7,692 nucleotides of DNA, from positions 1 to 7,692 of the forward strand of contig JBOEGA010000168.1 in assembly GCA_050633205.1 (NCBI GenBank), given 5' to 3'. Source of the DNA: CBDHHC01 sp050633205. Its GTDB lineage: Bacteria > Pseudomonadota > Alphaproteobacteria > Rhizobiales > CBDHHC01. Positions 1 to 6,414 of this stretch are shown here, piece after piece. The notes below the pieces were generated by a model, which was not told the origin of the DNA, made no database searches, and saw only the letters and a program-made list of their open reading frames with translations. Made by a program: the position numbers and the translations under genes. How positions within the stretch are numbered: position 1 is the stretch's first letter; each line of letters starts with the position of its first letter.

Positions 1-622
1 CCGCCATAGTGCCAACGATCAAAACGCGAGTTTCCTGAAAGCAGTGTTTTTTGATAGGCCGCGAGTGCCTGCCCAGCGTATGTAATGATGGAGGGGCATT
101 AAATGCGTCTTTGAACAGCTTTTGATATTCAGGCATCCAGCCCAGTTTTGTTACTGCAAAGCCGGGGGAAGGACTGGCCATTTCATCATGAGCGGTTAAA
201 GGAAGAATGAACTGAGTTTCCAGAGAGGTTTCTCTGCCATCATGATGAAGGCGTGCAAAATACATCACATTAAGCAGGGAAGGAGTATTGCGTCTGTTTT
301 TTTGCTCTTTAAATCCCGGGGAAGTGATAAAACCATTTTCGGTAAAAGCTTCTTTGGGTTTGTGGCAGGTCGCACAGGAGATGCTGCCATCCCGGGATAG
401 TGCTTTTTCAAAAAACAGCTTTCTGCCCAGTTTGATAATTGCGGGGGTGAGTTCCTGATACTGATCAGGTTTCAGTGGCGGCAGGCCAAGTGGGGGATTT
501 TTTAATCTCTCTATAGCAATCTCAGTTTTGTTACTTTTTTGAGCAATCGCCACCAGAGGAATGGCAAGAGAAAACAGAATCAGAACGCAGATCTGCCATA
601 GCTTCATAATCTTCGCTTTCAT
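1..622 (-). pseudogene. Di-heme cytochrome c peroxidase (MauG/CCP family), 5' part only, apparent frameshift near 93-96
   Basis: Bacterial di-heme peroxidases are exported to the periplasm, where they reduce H2O2 with electrons from small c-type cytochromes or act as MauG-like oxidases. Reading leftward from 622, the protein has a basic N-terminus and a hydrophobic signal segment (residues about 9-28, ending AIAQ). The family block NPPLGLPPL follows at 42-50, then LGRKLFFEKALSRDG at 65-79. The first heme c site, CATCH, is at 83-87, and NTPSLLNV is at 112-119. Family similarity in this frame ends at YQKLFKDAFNA (166-176). It resumes one frame over as AGQALAAYQKTLLSGNSRFD, a typical CCP segment, and runs off the window edge. 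One base appears to be missing from a C-run (G-run at 93-96 on the plus strand). This could be a real inactivating deletion or a sequencing error. The second heme domain lies outside the window. The start at 622 is in frame with an alternative ATG at 607; neither has a strong Shine-Dalgarno. Confidence 0.85.
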
Positions 623-651
623 ATATTAAAACAGTAAATACTATCCACATG

Positions 652-657
652 ATTATA
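652..657 (-). promoter_or_regulatory. Candidate -10 box for the peroxidase gene
   Basis: On the minus strand this reads TATAAT, an exact sigma-70 -10 hexamer about 30-45 bp upstream of the two possible peroxidase start codons. No good -35 hexamer lies at the standard spacing; that region is an A/T run. The intergenic stretch 623-780 must also carry the promoter of the divergent hydrolase gene, but I see no convincing -35/-10 pair for it. Confidence 0.35.
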
Positions 658-767
658 CGGGCATATTGCTCAAAAAATTCCATTGGGAACAGGAAAATCT
701 TTTTTCGCAAGGCATATGATGTATACAGACCCTGTAATTTTATTGTTATTTTCCAATAAACAGAAAT

Positions 768-773
768 GAAGGG
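768..773 (+). promoter_or_regulatory. Shine-Dalgarno that sets the hydrolase start at 781
   Basis: GAAGGG ends 7 nt before the ATG at 781, which is ideal spacing. The in-frame ATG at 766 overlaps this element and has no ribosome-binding sequence of its own upstream. The 781 start is therefore preferred and removes five residues from the longest reading frame. Confidence 0.7.
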
Positions 774-780
774 CAATGTG

Positions 781-2115
781 ATGCGTATCTTTGGTTACGA
801 AATATCGCAAATTGAAGTGGCAATAGCGGCTGCTGTTAGCCTGCTTTTTATAATGTTTTTTCTGACAAGACTGCCAAAATGGGCGCGAGTGACGACATTA
901 AGTCTGACACTCATTATTGGTAGCATTGTCTTCTTTTCCAAAATTGACAGTCCATCCCGGAAGCCGGTTGAGATGGCAAAGAAGGAAGCTGCTCGTGAGA
1001 GCCTTGCTGCTGGTGAAGATGAAAAAGCAGCTGTTCGCAGTTTTGAAGAAGCACCTGCACCAATAGCAACTCCTGTCAAAGAGGAGAAGTTTGAATCGAT
1101 CGAGGTTCTTTATGGCACTGATCGAACAATGGTTCAGGATGTTAAACGTGTTCGATTTGGTGATGGCAGGGCCAGGCAGCTTAATCTCGGCAATGCTATG
1201 GTTACAGTTCCCAAGAAGACGCATAAAACTGGTGAGATTGAGCGCCCATACCAGTTTAATTTTCTCTTTATTAAGTACACAGCTAAAGAGGATCCCGAGC
1301 ATCATTTTACGATTCATAAAATCGGAACACTGACAAAAGAGGAATTTACGAATATTGCCAGGCAGAAGCTGAGCAAGTCATCCCGCTTTAAAGACCAGGC
1401 TTTTGTATTTATTCACGGCTATAATGTTTCATTCGATGCCGCTTTATACCGAACGGCACAAATGGCATATGACCTTGGTTTTGATGGTGTTCCCTATATG
1501 TATAGCTGGCCTTCTGTAGGAGGGCTTACCAACTATGAATATGACCAAAACAGTTCCCAGCAGTCCAGACCTTATCTTAAAGAGTTTCTGGATATCGTTA
1601 CGAAAGAGACTGGTGCAAAAGAGGTGCATATCATTGCTCACAGCATGGGTAATGTCCCAACCATGGAGGTGCTGAGGGATCTGCGCCTGCGTCCTGATGC
1701 TGAGCGGGTTTCCAATATTAATGAAGTTATTCTGGCTGCTCCTGATATTGACAGGGATGTCTTTATCAATCTTGCAAAAGAGATTAAAGGGTTGAGCAAA
1801 GGAATTACATTATACGTATCTTCGGCTGATCTGGCTATGAAGGCTTCCAGAGCCTATTCAGGAACAATACGTGCTGGAGATGTGCCTGATGAGGGACCGA
1901 TAATAATAGATGGCATAGACACTATTGATGTTACGAAGTTGAGCACTTCAATGTTCTACTCTTTGAACCATGCGCTTTACGCTGACAGCAGTAAGATACT
2001 GGTAGATATTACGAAGATTATGCAGGACAGGATACGTCCGCCAGATTCGAGATCAAACCAGATAACCCGTGTCGATGGCACAGGGGGAGCCGTTTTCTGG
2101 CGCTATAATAACTGA
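781..2115 (+). CDS. Membrane-anchored DUF900 family alpha/beta hydrolase
   Basis: A 444-residue putative serine esterase/lipase-type hydrolase; its substrate is unknown. Residues 11-28 and 36-52 are hydrophobic and look like two membrane helices. The short loop between them (TRLPKWAR) is basic, so by the positive-inside rule both termini would lie outside the cytoplasm and the catalytic domain would be periplasmic. A charged Lys/Glu/Ala/Pro linker runs to about 104. The hydrolase domain shows the DUF900 block FIHGYNVSFDAALYRTAQ (210-227), with the oxyanion-region HG and YSWPS (241-245). The nucleophile elbow AHSMGN (286-291) carries Ser288; the family commonly has Ala in place of the first Gly of GxSxG. 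The likely acid is in APDIDRD (320-326, Asp322 or Asp324), and the likely catalytic His is His397 in LNHALYAD. The gene stands alone: divergent from the peroxidase and convergent with the DUF4332 gene. Family assignment is firm; topology and triad partners are inferred from motif order. Confidence 0.85.
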   Translation: MRIFGYEISQIEVAIAAAVSLLFIMFFLTRLPKWARVTTLSLTLIIGSIVFFSKIDSPSRKPVEMAKKEAARESLAAGEDEKAAVRSFEEAPAPIATPVKEEKFESIEVLYGTDRTMVQDVKRVRFGDGRARQLNLGNAMVTVPKKTHKTGEIERPYQFNFLFIKYTAKEDPEHHFTIHKIGTLTKEEFTNIARQKLSKSSRFKDQAFVFIHGYNVSFDAALYRTAQMAYDLGFDGVPYMYSWPSVGGLTNYEYDQNSSQQSRPYLKEFLDIVTKETGAKEVHIIAHSMGNVPTMEVLRDLRLRPDAERVSNINEVILAAPDIDRDVFINLAKEIKGLSKGITLYVSSADLAMKASRAYSGTIRAGDVPDEGPIIIDGIDTIDVTKLSTSMFYSLNHALYADSSKILVDITKIMQDRIRPPDSRSNQITRVDGTGGAVFWRYNN

Positions 2116-2120
2116 TCGGA

Positions 2121-2153
2121 AAAAGGGTGGTCTTTCGCAGACCGCCCTTTTTT
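2121..2153 (+). terminator. Rho-independent terminator, probably bidirectional
   Basis: GGGTGGTCT (2125-2133) pairs with AGACCGCCC (2139-2147), with one G-T wobble, around a 5-nt loop. Six T follow on the plus strand. The five A at 2120-2124 supply a T-tract for the minus strand, so the same hairpin can end both the hydrolase transcript and the convergent DUF4332 transcript. Confidence 0.9.
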
Positions 2154-2182
2154 CTGACTTGTAGATCTGGTTTATTCAGACA

Positions 2183-2596
2183 TCAGTAGGTCATTACCGG
2201 ATCAAGCTCTTTGGCGCTTGCAACCCATTTTTCAACCTGGGCAACTCCGGGAACCTGACGCACCATTTTCTTCTTGCGCTTCTCATTTGCTTCACACATG
2301 GCTTTATGAAGATTCTCGGGCTTTCTTTTGCGCAGTTCTTTTACTGTGTCAACACCAGCGACTTCCAGAAGTTCGGAATACTCTTTGGCAACTCCTTTAA
2401 CACGCATCAGATCTGCCATGTTTGCCCATTTCAGGATCAGAGTTTCTTCAATACCAACTTCTTTGGCCAGGTCCTTGCGACCCTTCTTTTTGGCTGCACG
2501 ATCCAGCAACTGGCCGGTATTTATTATACCAGCACCCTCGAGAACCTTTTTGTATTTGGTTCCGATGCCTTCAATTGTATCTATTTTGTAGCTCAT
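2183..2596 (-). CDS. DUF4332 domain-containing helix-hairpin-helix protein
   Basis: A 137-residue protein that matches my recall of DUF4332 along its whole length. Two helix-hairpin-helix-like units are visible: IEGIGTKYKKVLEGAGI (8-24), and MRVKGVAKEYSELLEVAGVD (64-83) followed by TVKELRKRKPENL. Between them is the conserved linker GRKDLAKEVGIEETLILKWAN (39-59), and the end is the typical V..VEKWVASAKEL..V.TY. The HhH Gly-hydrophobic-Gly turns (EGIG, KGVA) are the kind that contact DNA backbone in polymerases and ligases. DUF4332 itself has no established activity that I can cite, so nucleic-acid binding is inference. The protein is basic, especially KRKKKMVR (106-113), and cytoplasmic, with no signal peptide. 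The start is supported by AGAGGAG at 2604-2610, 7 nt upstream of the ATG. It is the second gene after the DUF2780-like gene, 81 bp downstream. Confidence 0.85.
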   Translation of the reverse strand: MSYKIDTIEGIGTKYKKVLEGAGIINTGQLLDRAAKKKGRKDLAKEVGIEETLILKWANMADLMRVKGVAKEYSELLEVAGVDTVKELRKRKPENLHKAMCEANEKRKKKMVRQVPGVAQVEKWVASAKELDPVMTY

Positions 2597-2634
2597 TAGT
2601 CATCTCCTCTATTTATTAGATGAAGTTGTCTGTG

Positions 2635-2696
2635 TGACAGTTTAGTACAATCGACCCGAGAAAATAATCTTGACAGTTTACAACAATTGACTCAAG
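2635..2696. repeat. Imperfect 26-bp direct repeat, period 36 bp
   Basis: Copies at 2635-2660 and 2671-2696 match at 21 of 26 positions. Each begins with the identical TGACAGTTTA, followed by ACAAT, GAC and a final AG in register. The right copy overlaps the last codons and stop of the DUF2780-like gene; the left copy lies in the spacer before the DUF4332 gene. This could be a tandem duplication of the gene's 3' end or a pair of protein-binding sites in front of the downstream gene. Confidence 0.6.
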
Positions 2697-3079
2697 CCGG
2701 GAATCGAATTTGCTATATTTTTTACTGCGTCCTCACCAATTTTTTCTTTTGCAAAGTTGAGTATTTCTTTTCCTGCCCCCTGCGCCTGATCGATGCTTAA
2801 CCCCTGACTTTGCAGTTTGGATAAAGTGCTCATAAGATCTTCATTGCCTGTAAGAGCACCAATCGCACCGGAAAGCATTCCGCCCAGCCCTGAGCTGTTT
2901 TCGCTGGATCCTGCCTTTTCCATCAGCTCACTAACCCCAGGCACAACCGAGATAAGTGATTGAAGCTCATCGCCTGAGAGTTTGTCTTTGAAGAGATTAA
3001 AGACAATTCCAAGAACGTTTTCGGCAGTGGTTGCATCTATCCCGATATTTGCAACCAGGCGATCAATAAGCTCTTTCAT
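2678..3079 (-). CDS. DUF2780/DUF2267-like small helical protein
   Basis: A 133-residue acidic, mostly helical protein of unknown function. The opening MKELIDRLVANIGIDATTAE, then a second helix (21-34) and LSGDEL..L, follows the pattern of DUF2267/DUF2780 proteins. The two PG-centred motifs VVPGVSEL (45-52) and SIPGLSQL (125-132) resemble the A-x-PG-h..L pattern of DUF2780 (VcgC/VcgE). A Gly/Ser-rich stretch with GLGGMLSGAIGAL (64-76) separates the N- and C-terminal helical parts. I see no signal peptide or membrane helix, though the Gly-rich segment could be amphipathic. The start is supported by AAAGGA at 3089-3094, about 9 nt upstream. It is the first gene of a likely two-gene minus-strand unit and is divergent from the HerA-like ATPase. 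The family call is tentative between the two DUFs. Confidence 0.65.
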   Translation of the reverse strand: MKELIDRLVANIGIDATTAENVLGIVFNLFKDKLSGDELQSLISVVPGVSELMEKAGSSENSSGLGGMLSGAIGALTGNEDLMSTLSKLQSQGLSIDQAQGAGKEILNFAKEKIGEDAVKNIANSIPGLSQLL

Positions 3080-3121
3080 TAGTAGTCGTCCTTTACATTC
3101 CGGTTATTAATTCCTGCAACC

Positions 3122-3149
3122 TATATAGAAACAGATATTAGAAATACAA
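3122..3149 (-). promoter_or_regulatory. Candidate promoter of the DUF2780-like/DUF4332 unit
   Basis: On the minus strand, TTGTAT (3144-3149) and TATATA (3122-3127) are 16 bp apart and about 45 bp upstream of the start codon. Both hexamers are imperfect, so this is a weak sigma-70-type assignment. Confidence 0.35.
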
Positions 3150-3196
3150 TAAAGCCCTGTTATTGTGGGATAATGACAGAAATACGACGGCTGTAT

Positions 3197-3225
3197 TTGC
3201 TTATGTCATGTATCATCTCTAAAGT
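3197..3225 (+). promoter_or_regulatory. Weak candidate promoter of the HerA-like ATPase gene
   Basis: TTGCTT (3197-3202) and TAAAGT (3220-3225) are separated by 17 bp, about 47 bp before the ATG. The -10 is poor (4 of 6). This 193-bp divergent spacer has no other strong plus-strand candidate, apart from GATAAT at 3169-3174, which lacks a -35. Confidence 0.25.
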
Positions 3226-3272
3226 GACTGTCAGAAGATTCTCTGTGTGGGGCTTGTGAAAGGGATGAAACA

Positions 3273-4778
3273 ATGAGTGAAGAGAACAGCATTTATATTG
3301 GCTCAAGCAGCAAAAAAGAAACACTACAACTCAAGCTTGCAAACCGCCATGGTCTGATTGCCGGTGCAACTGGAACTGGTAAAACAGTTTCCCTGCAGAT
3401 ACTGGCAGAAGGCTTTTCCAAACAGGGTGTGCCAGTTTTCTGCGCAGATGTGAAGGGTGATCTATCTGGTATTGCAGCGGCAGGGGAGACTAAGGATTTC
3501 CTTGAAAAAAGGGCGAAAGATATAGGGTTTGAGGGGTATGAGTATGAAGCGTTTCCCGTTGTTTTCTGGGATCTGTTCGGGGAACAGGGACACCCTGTCC
3601 GTACTACTATAGATGAGATGGGGCCGCTTCTGTTATCCCGCTTGCTGGACCTTAATGAAACCCAGGAAGGTGTCATCAATATCGCTTTCAGAGTTGCTGA
3701 TGAGGAGAGCTTACCTCTGCTTGATCTGAAGGATCTTCGCGCATTACTTGTAAACATTTCTGAAAGGTCAGGAGAGCTCTCTGCTGAATATGGCAACGTA
3801 TCCAAAAGTTCTGTTGGTGCAATTCAACGCAGACTGCTTGTTCTGGAAGAGCAAGGTGGTGAGAAATTTTTTGGAGAACCCGGGCTGGATATAAATAACT
3901 TTATGCGCAAAACGCCTAACGGGGAAGGCGTTGTTAATATTCTGGCTGCAGATAAACTGATGCGTTCTCCACGTCTTTATGGAACTTTTCTGTTATGGTT
4001 ATTGTCAGAGCTATTTGAGGAAATGCCGGAGGTGGGGGATCCTGATAAGCCAAACCTTGTGTTCTTTTTTGATGAGGCCCACCTGTTGTTTGATGAAGCT
4101 CCCAAGGCACTCCTTGAAAAGGTTGAGCAGGTTGTAAGACTTATTCGTTCGAAAGGAGTTGGGGTGTATTTTGTTACACAGAACCCACTTGATGTTCCTG
4201 ATACTGTTTCCAGCCAGCTTGGTAACCGAATACAACATGCCCTTCGTGCTTTTACACCACGGGAGCAGAGAGCTGTGCGTGCTGCTGCAGAAACCTTCAG
4301 ACAGAACCCGGAACTCGATACCAGTGCCGTCATTATGGAGCTGGGAGTTGGTGAAGCCCTTGTTTCGACACTGGAAAAGAAAGGGATGCCTTCTATAGTA
4401 CAGCGAACACTTATTCGACCGCCAGGATCACGGCTTGGACCACTGACACCAGAAGAGCGTCAGCAGATCATAAAAAACAGCCCCCTTTATAATGTCTATG
4501 AGCAGGAAGTTGATCGGGAGTCGGCATATGAGATGCTGAAGAAGCGTAAGGCAGAACTGGAAGCTAAAAAAGAGAGCCAACTTGATGAGTATGGCGAGTA
4601 TGAACGGCATGGCTCATTCAGAGTTCCACGTTCACGCACGCCGTCATCAGGAAGGCGCAGAAGACGGCGTCCAGCTTCAAGGCGGCAGACTGCTACAGAG
4701 GCCTTTACAAAATCAGTTATGCGCTCTCTTGGTACGGCACTTGGCCGAACTCTCGGCCGGATGCTGGGTGGCAGATAA
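3273..4778 (+). CDS. DUF853/YjgR-type HerA-like ATPase
   Basis: A 501-residue P-loop ATPase of the HerA/FtsK clade, close in length to Escherichia coli YjgR (about 500 residues). The N-terminal IYIGSSS is followed by Walker A GATGTGKT (31-38). Next come the DUF853-typical ADVKGDLSGIA (58-68) and FPVVFWDLFGEQGHPVRTTI (94-113). Walker B is LVFFFDEAHLLF (262-273), followed by the sensor-like VTQNP (301-305) and LGNRIQHALRAFTP (316-329), which holds candidate arginine fingers. The tail is basic: an Arg-rich run at 461-466 and a terminal GRTLGRMLGGR. HerA proteins form hexameric rings that translocate on DNA with the nuclease NurA. No NurA-like, Sir2 or other effector gene is beside this one, and the cellular role of the YjgR branch is not established. 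The start is set by AAAGGGA (3259-3265), 7 nt before the ATG. The gene is monocistronic, with its own terminator. Confidence 0.92.
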   Translation: MSEENSIYIGSSSKKETLQLKLANRHGLIAGATGTGKTVSLQILAEGFSKQGVPVFCADVKGDLSGIAAAGETKDFLEKRAKDIGFEGYEYEAFPVVFWDLFGEQGHPVRTTIDEMGPLLLSRLLDLNETQEGVINIAFRVADEESLPLLDLKDLRALLVNISERSGELSAEYGNVSKSSVGAIQRRLLVLEEQGGEKFFGEPGLDINNFMRKTPNGEGVVNILAADKLMRSPRLYGTFLLWLLSELFEEMPEVGDPDKPNLVFFFDEAHLLFDEAPKALLEKVEQVVRLIRSKGVGVYFVTQNPLDVPDTVSSQLGNRIQHALRAFTPREQRAVRAAAETFRQNPELDTSAVIMELGVGEALVSTLEKKGMPSIVQRTLIRPPGSRLGPLTPEERQQIIKNSPLYNVYEQEVDRESAYEMLKKRKAELEAKKESQLDEYGEYERHGSFRVPRSRTPSSGRRRRRRPASRRQTATEAFTKSVMRSLGTALGRTLGRMLGGR

Positions 4779-4808
4779 ATACTAATTCTCAATATTGAAG
4801 AAGCGTAC

Positions 4809-4841
4809 AAATGGCTGATATTTTTATCAGCCATTTTTTTT
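4809..4841 (+). terminator. Strong rho-independent terminator after the ATPase gene
   Basis: A perfect 12-bp stem (4809-4820 with 4825-4836, core AATGGCTGATA/TATCAGCCATT) has a TTTT loop, and an unbroken T-run continues to 4841. It lies about 30 bp past the stop codon. Confidence 0.93.
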
Positions 4842-5106
4842 GTAATTAATAGTCATTTGCAACCGTATACGTAATAACCACAGGTAATGGCGGTCCATAT
4901 ATTCTGATATAGTGCAAAATGATAAATTCATAATGGATTTTGAATACATCCGGTTAAATAAAACTGGTGAATATCGCTATAAATATTGCCTGATATAAAG
5001 ATATGCTATTGAATAAATGTGGTATAGCAATGTATCAATGTAACCGGACGTAACTATTGATTTCTTCATTTCTTGTATTTGAAAAAATATTGCAATCATC
5101 AAACTT
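4842..5106 (+). promoter_or_regulatory. AT-rich leader/promoter region of the LuxR-type gene
   Basis: This 265-bp non-coding stretch is much richer in A/T than the flanking genes. It holds an 8-bp inverted repeat (TCCGGTTA 4949-4956 and TAACCGGA 5041-5048) and two copies of a CTGATATA motif (4904-4911 and 4990-4997). No clear -35/-10 pair stands out, and there is no Shine-Dalgarno before the ATG at 5107. No convincing small gene or RNA structure was seen. Confidence 0.5.
4949..5048. repeat. Dispersed inverted repeat TCCGGTTA ... TAACCGGA
   Basis: The arms at 4949-4956 and 5041-5048 are perfectly complementary over 8 bp. With flanks they agree at 11 of 14 positions when one is reverse-complemented. 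They are 84 bp apart, so a hairpin is less likely than two operator half-sites or looping sites for a regulator acting on the gene at 5107. Confidence 0.45.
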
Positions 5107-6327
5107 ATGGGTGGGGATGTGACTGCGAATACGAACTATAAAGTGGCATTTGAGATGACACAGTTACTGTGTGGATTTTCAAATGACATTGATCGATGGC
5201 ATGAGGTTATTGATCTGTTAAAAACTGAATTATCTGCCAGAGCAGTGCAACTTACATTTGTGTGTACTCGCAACAAAAAAACTGTTCTGGATATTGAAAG
5301 CGGTAATACTGAGATTCCTTTGCTAAACTGGGTAAGCCTTAATGAAGCTGCAATCAAAGAGGCTGTAACTCTATCAGAGACGAACGGAGATTATAAAAGT
5401 ATTAATTTGTCATTTGCTTTGACCGACAGGGAGTGGGGGAGTAGCTATCCTGTTGTCAGGCAGGCTCACGGGCCAAAGGATATTGAACATGCCTTTGTTG
5501 CTGCATCAGTATGTCCTGAAGAGAATTTTACGGCGCTTTTGGGAGTGCTTCGTGATGAAACGCAGGGGGAGTTTACTGAAAATGAGCTTGCACTGCTGGA
5601 ACTTGTAAGGAAAGGGCTCCATCAGGCATTTTATTCTTATGCCAGAGATTACCAGAATTATATGAAGCTTGGATCAATGCATGGGATGATCAATCGGGCA
5701 TCATTGGGTTTGTTTGTCGTTGACCCTTCTGGTCACTTTCTGGTGTCCAACCAGAAGGCGAGAAATATCATTGATGAAGATACACTATTTGGCATTTGCC
5801 GAAACGGGTATCTGAAAGTTCATGACAGAGATATACATAATCAATTAAAGGATTGTATCGGGCATATTTCTGGAAAGACTGACCGTTCAAATAATGGCGG
5901 TGGAAGTCACGAAACGTATATTCGGGTGAACTCGGAGACGGACAGTAAGGGCTATCTTCTGATCGTTAGTCCTGTCGATAACAGTAATGAGGCAAGTGGT
6001 GTATATGCTGAAGATATCAGCAAACTCGCGCTTATACAGGTTATTGATTTAACAGAGACATGGGCGGTGGATTCTCACACACTGCGAAACGTTCTCGATA
6101 TTACTGTAACAGAAGCTACTGTGCTGAAATATCTTTCCGAAGGGGCATCTCTTCGTGAAATAGCAAAAATGCAGCGCCGTTCCTACCATACAATACGAAA
6201 CCATGTTCAGAAAGTTATGAACAAAACAGGGATGCACCGTCAGGCAGATCTTATGCTGCTGGTCCACTCAATTGCTCTTGCGGGCATTGCCCGCGGAGAA
6301 TATGAGCTACAGCGCGAAAGCTCCTGA
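5107..6327 (+). CDS. LuxR-type helix-turn-helix transcriptional regulator with N-terminal sensor region
   Basis: A 406-residue cytoplasmic regulator. The C-terminal domain (about 325-390) is a LuxR/GerE-type HTH. It shows LTxxE-like ITVTEATVLKYLSEGASLRE, then IAKMQRRSYHTIRNHVQKVMNKTGMHRQADLM, where SYHTIRNHVQKVMNKTG is the DNA-recognition helix region. Residues about 195-225 (INRASLGLFVVDPSGHFLVSNQKA) look like the start of a PAS-like fold. The first 190 residues resemble a GAF-like sensory region only loosely. There is no receiver domain with a phospho-acceptor Asp and no autoinducer-domain signature that I recognise, so the signal is unknown. The HTH lies at the C-terminus after a large sensor, as in single-component alphaproteobacterial regulators. 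The ATG at 5107 has no good Shine-Dalgarno; GTG at 5119 is a possible alternative. The gene appears to be transcribed alone and is followed by a hairpin. Confidence 0.85.
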   Translation: MGGDVTANTNYKVAFEMTQLLCGFSNDIDRWHEVIDLLKTELSARAVQLTFVCTRNKKTVLDIESGNTEIPLLNWVSLNEAAIKEAVTLSETNGDYKSINLSFALTDREWGSSYPVVRQAHGPKDIEHAFVAASVCPEENFTALLGVLRDETQGEFTENELALLELVRKGLHQAFYSYARDYQNYMKLGSMHGMINRASLGLFVVDPSGHFLVSNQKARNIIDEDTLFGICRNGYLKVHDRDIHNQLKDCIGHISGKTDRSNNGGGSHETYIRVNSETDSKGYLLIVSPVDNSNEASGVYAEDISKLALIQVIDLTETWAVDSHTLRNVLDITVTEATVLKYLSEGASLREIAKMQRRSYHTIRNHVQKVMNKTGMHRQADLMLLVHSIALAGIARGEYELQRESS

Positions 6328-6332
6328 CAAGG

Positions 6333-6370
6333 CAAAGCAACCCTCGTGGGGTCTATTGAGGGTTGCTTTG
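6333..6370 (+). terminator. Hairpin after the LuxR-type gene, probable terminator
   Basis: A perfect 13-bp stem, CAAAGCAACCCTC (6333-6345) with GAGGGTTGCTTTG (6358-6370), encloses a 12-nt loop and begins 6 bp after the stop codon. The following tract is only TTTGAG, so the T-run is weak. Termination is likely but may be incomplete, which would allow some read-through into the downstream operon. Confidence 0.7.
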
Positions 6371-6382
6371 TTTGAGTATAAG

Positions 6383-6410
6383 TTGCTAACTGTATAATTA
6401 GGAATATAAT
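6383..6410 (+). promoter_or_regulatory. Candidate sigma-70 promoter of the DnaA-C-like/DUF6456 operon
   Basis: TTGCTA (6383-6388) and an exact TATAAT (6405-6410) are 16 bp apart, which would start transcription near 6417 and leave a leader of about 55 nt. It is the best promoter match in the window. The -10 box sits inside the short inverted repeat at 6399-6414. Confidence 0.55.
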
Positions 6411-6414
6411 CCTA
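6399..6414. promoter_or_regulatory. Inverted repeat TAGGA-N6-TCCTA over the -10 box
   Basis: Two perfect 5-bp arms, 6399-6403 and 6410-6414, flank six A/T bases. The repeat overlaps the -10 hexamer at 6405-6410, the position expected of a repressor operator. The arms are short, so chance is a real alternative. Confidence 0.35.

Noticed and set aside
641..649. CTATCCACA, an 8-of-9 match to a DnaA box, upstream of the peroxidase gene
   Set aside because: One single-mismatch match is expected by chance on two strands of a window this size, and there is no cluster of boxes or other origin feature.
531..776. Minus-strand open frame of 81 codons across the peroxidase promoter
   Set aside because: It is out of frame with the peroxidase signal peptide that it overlaps, has no ribosome-binding site, and shows no family resemblance.
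898..1317. Minus-strand open frame of 139 codons inside the hydrolase gene
   Set aside because: It is antisense to a clear DUF900 gene, and its composition looks like a complementary-strand artefact.
3293..3805. Long open frame on the minus strand (170 codons)
   Set aside because: It lies entirely antisense to the HerA-like ATPase, is rich in Ser and Arg as expected of a shadow frame, and has no recognisable family motif.
4496..4834. Minus-strand open frame of 112 codons over the 3' end of the ATPase gene
   Set aside because: It would start inside the ATPase terminator hairpin and lies opposite the Arg-rich tail, with no motif of its own.
4860..5106. Possible CtrA sites (TTAA-N7-TTAA) or a riboswitch in the long leader
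   Set aside because: No pair of TTAA words at the right spacing is present, and no stable multi-stem RNA fold or known aptamer core could be seen by eye.
6391..6398. TGTATAAT as an extended -10 alternative
   Set aside because: The TG is directly adjacent to TATAAT rather than one base away, and no -35 lies at a suitable distance; the 6405-6410 hexamer has a better partner.
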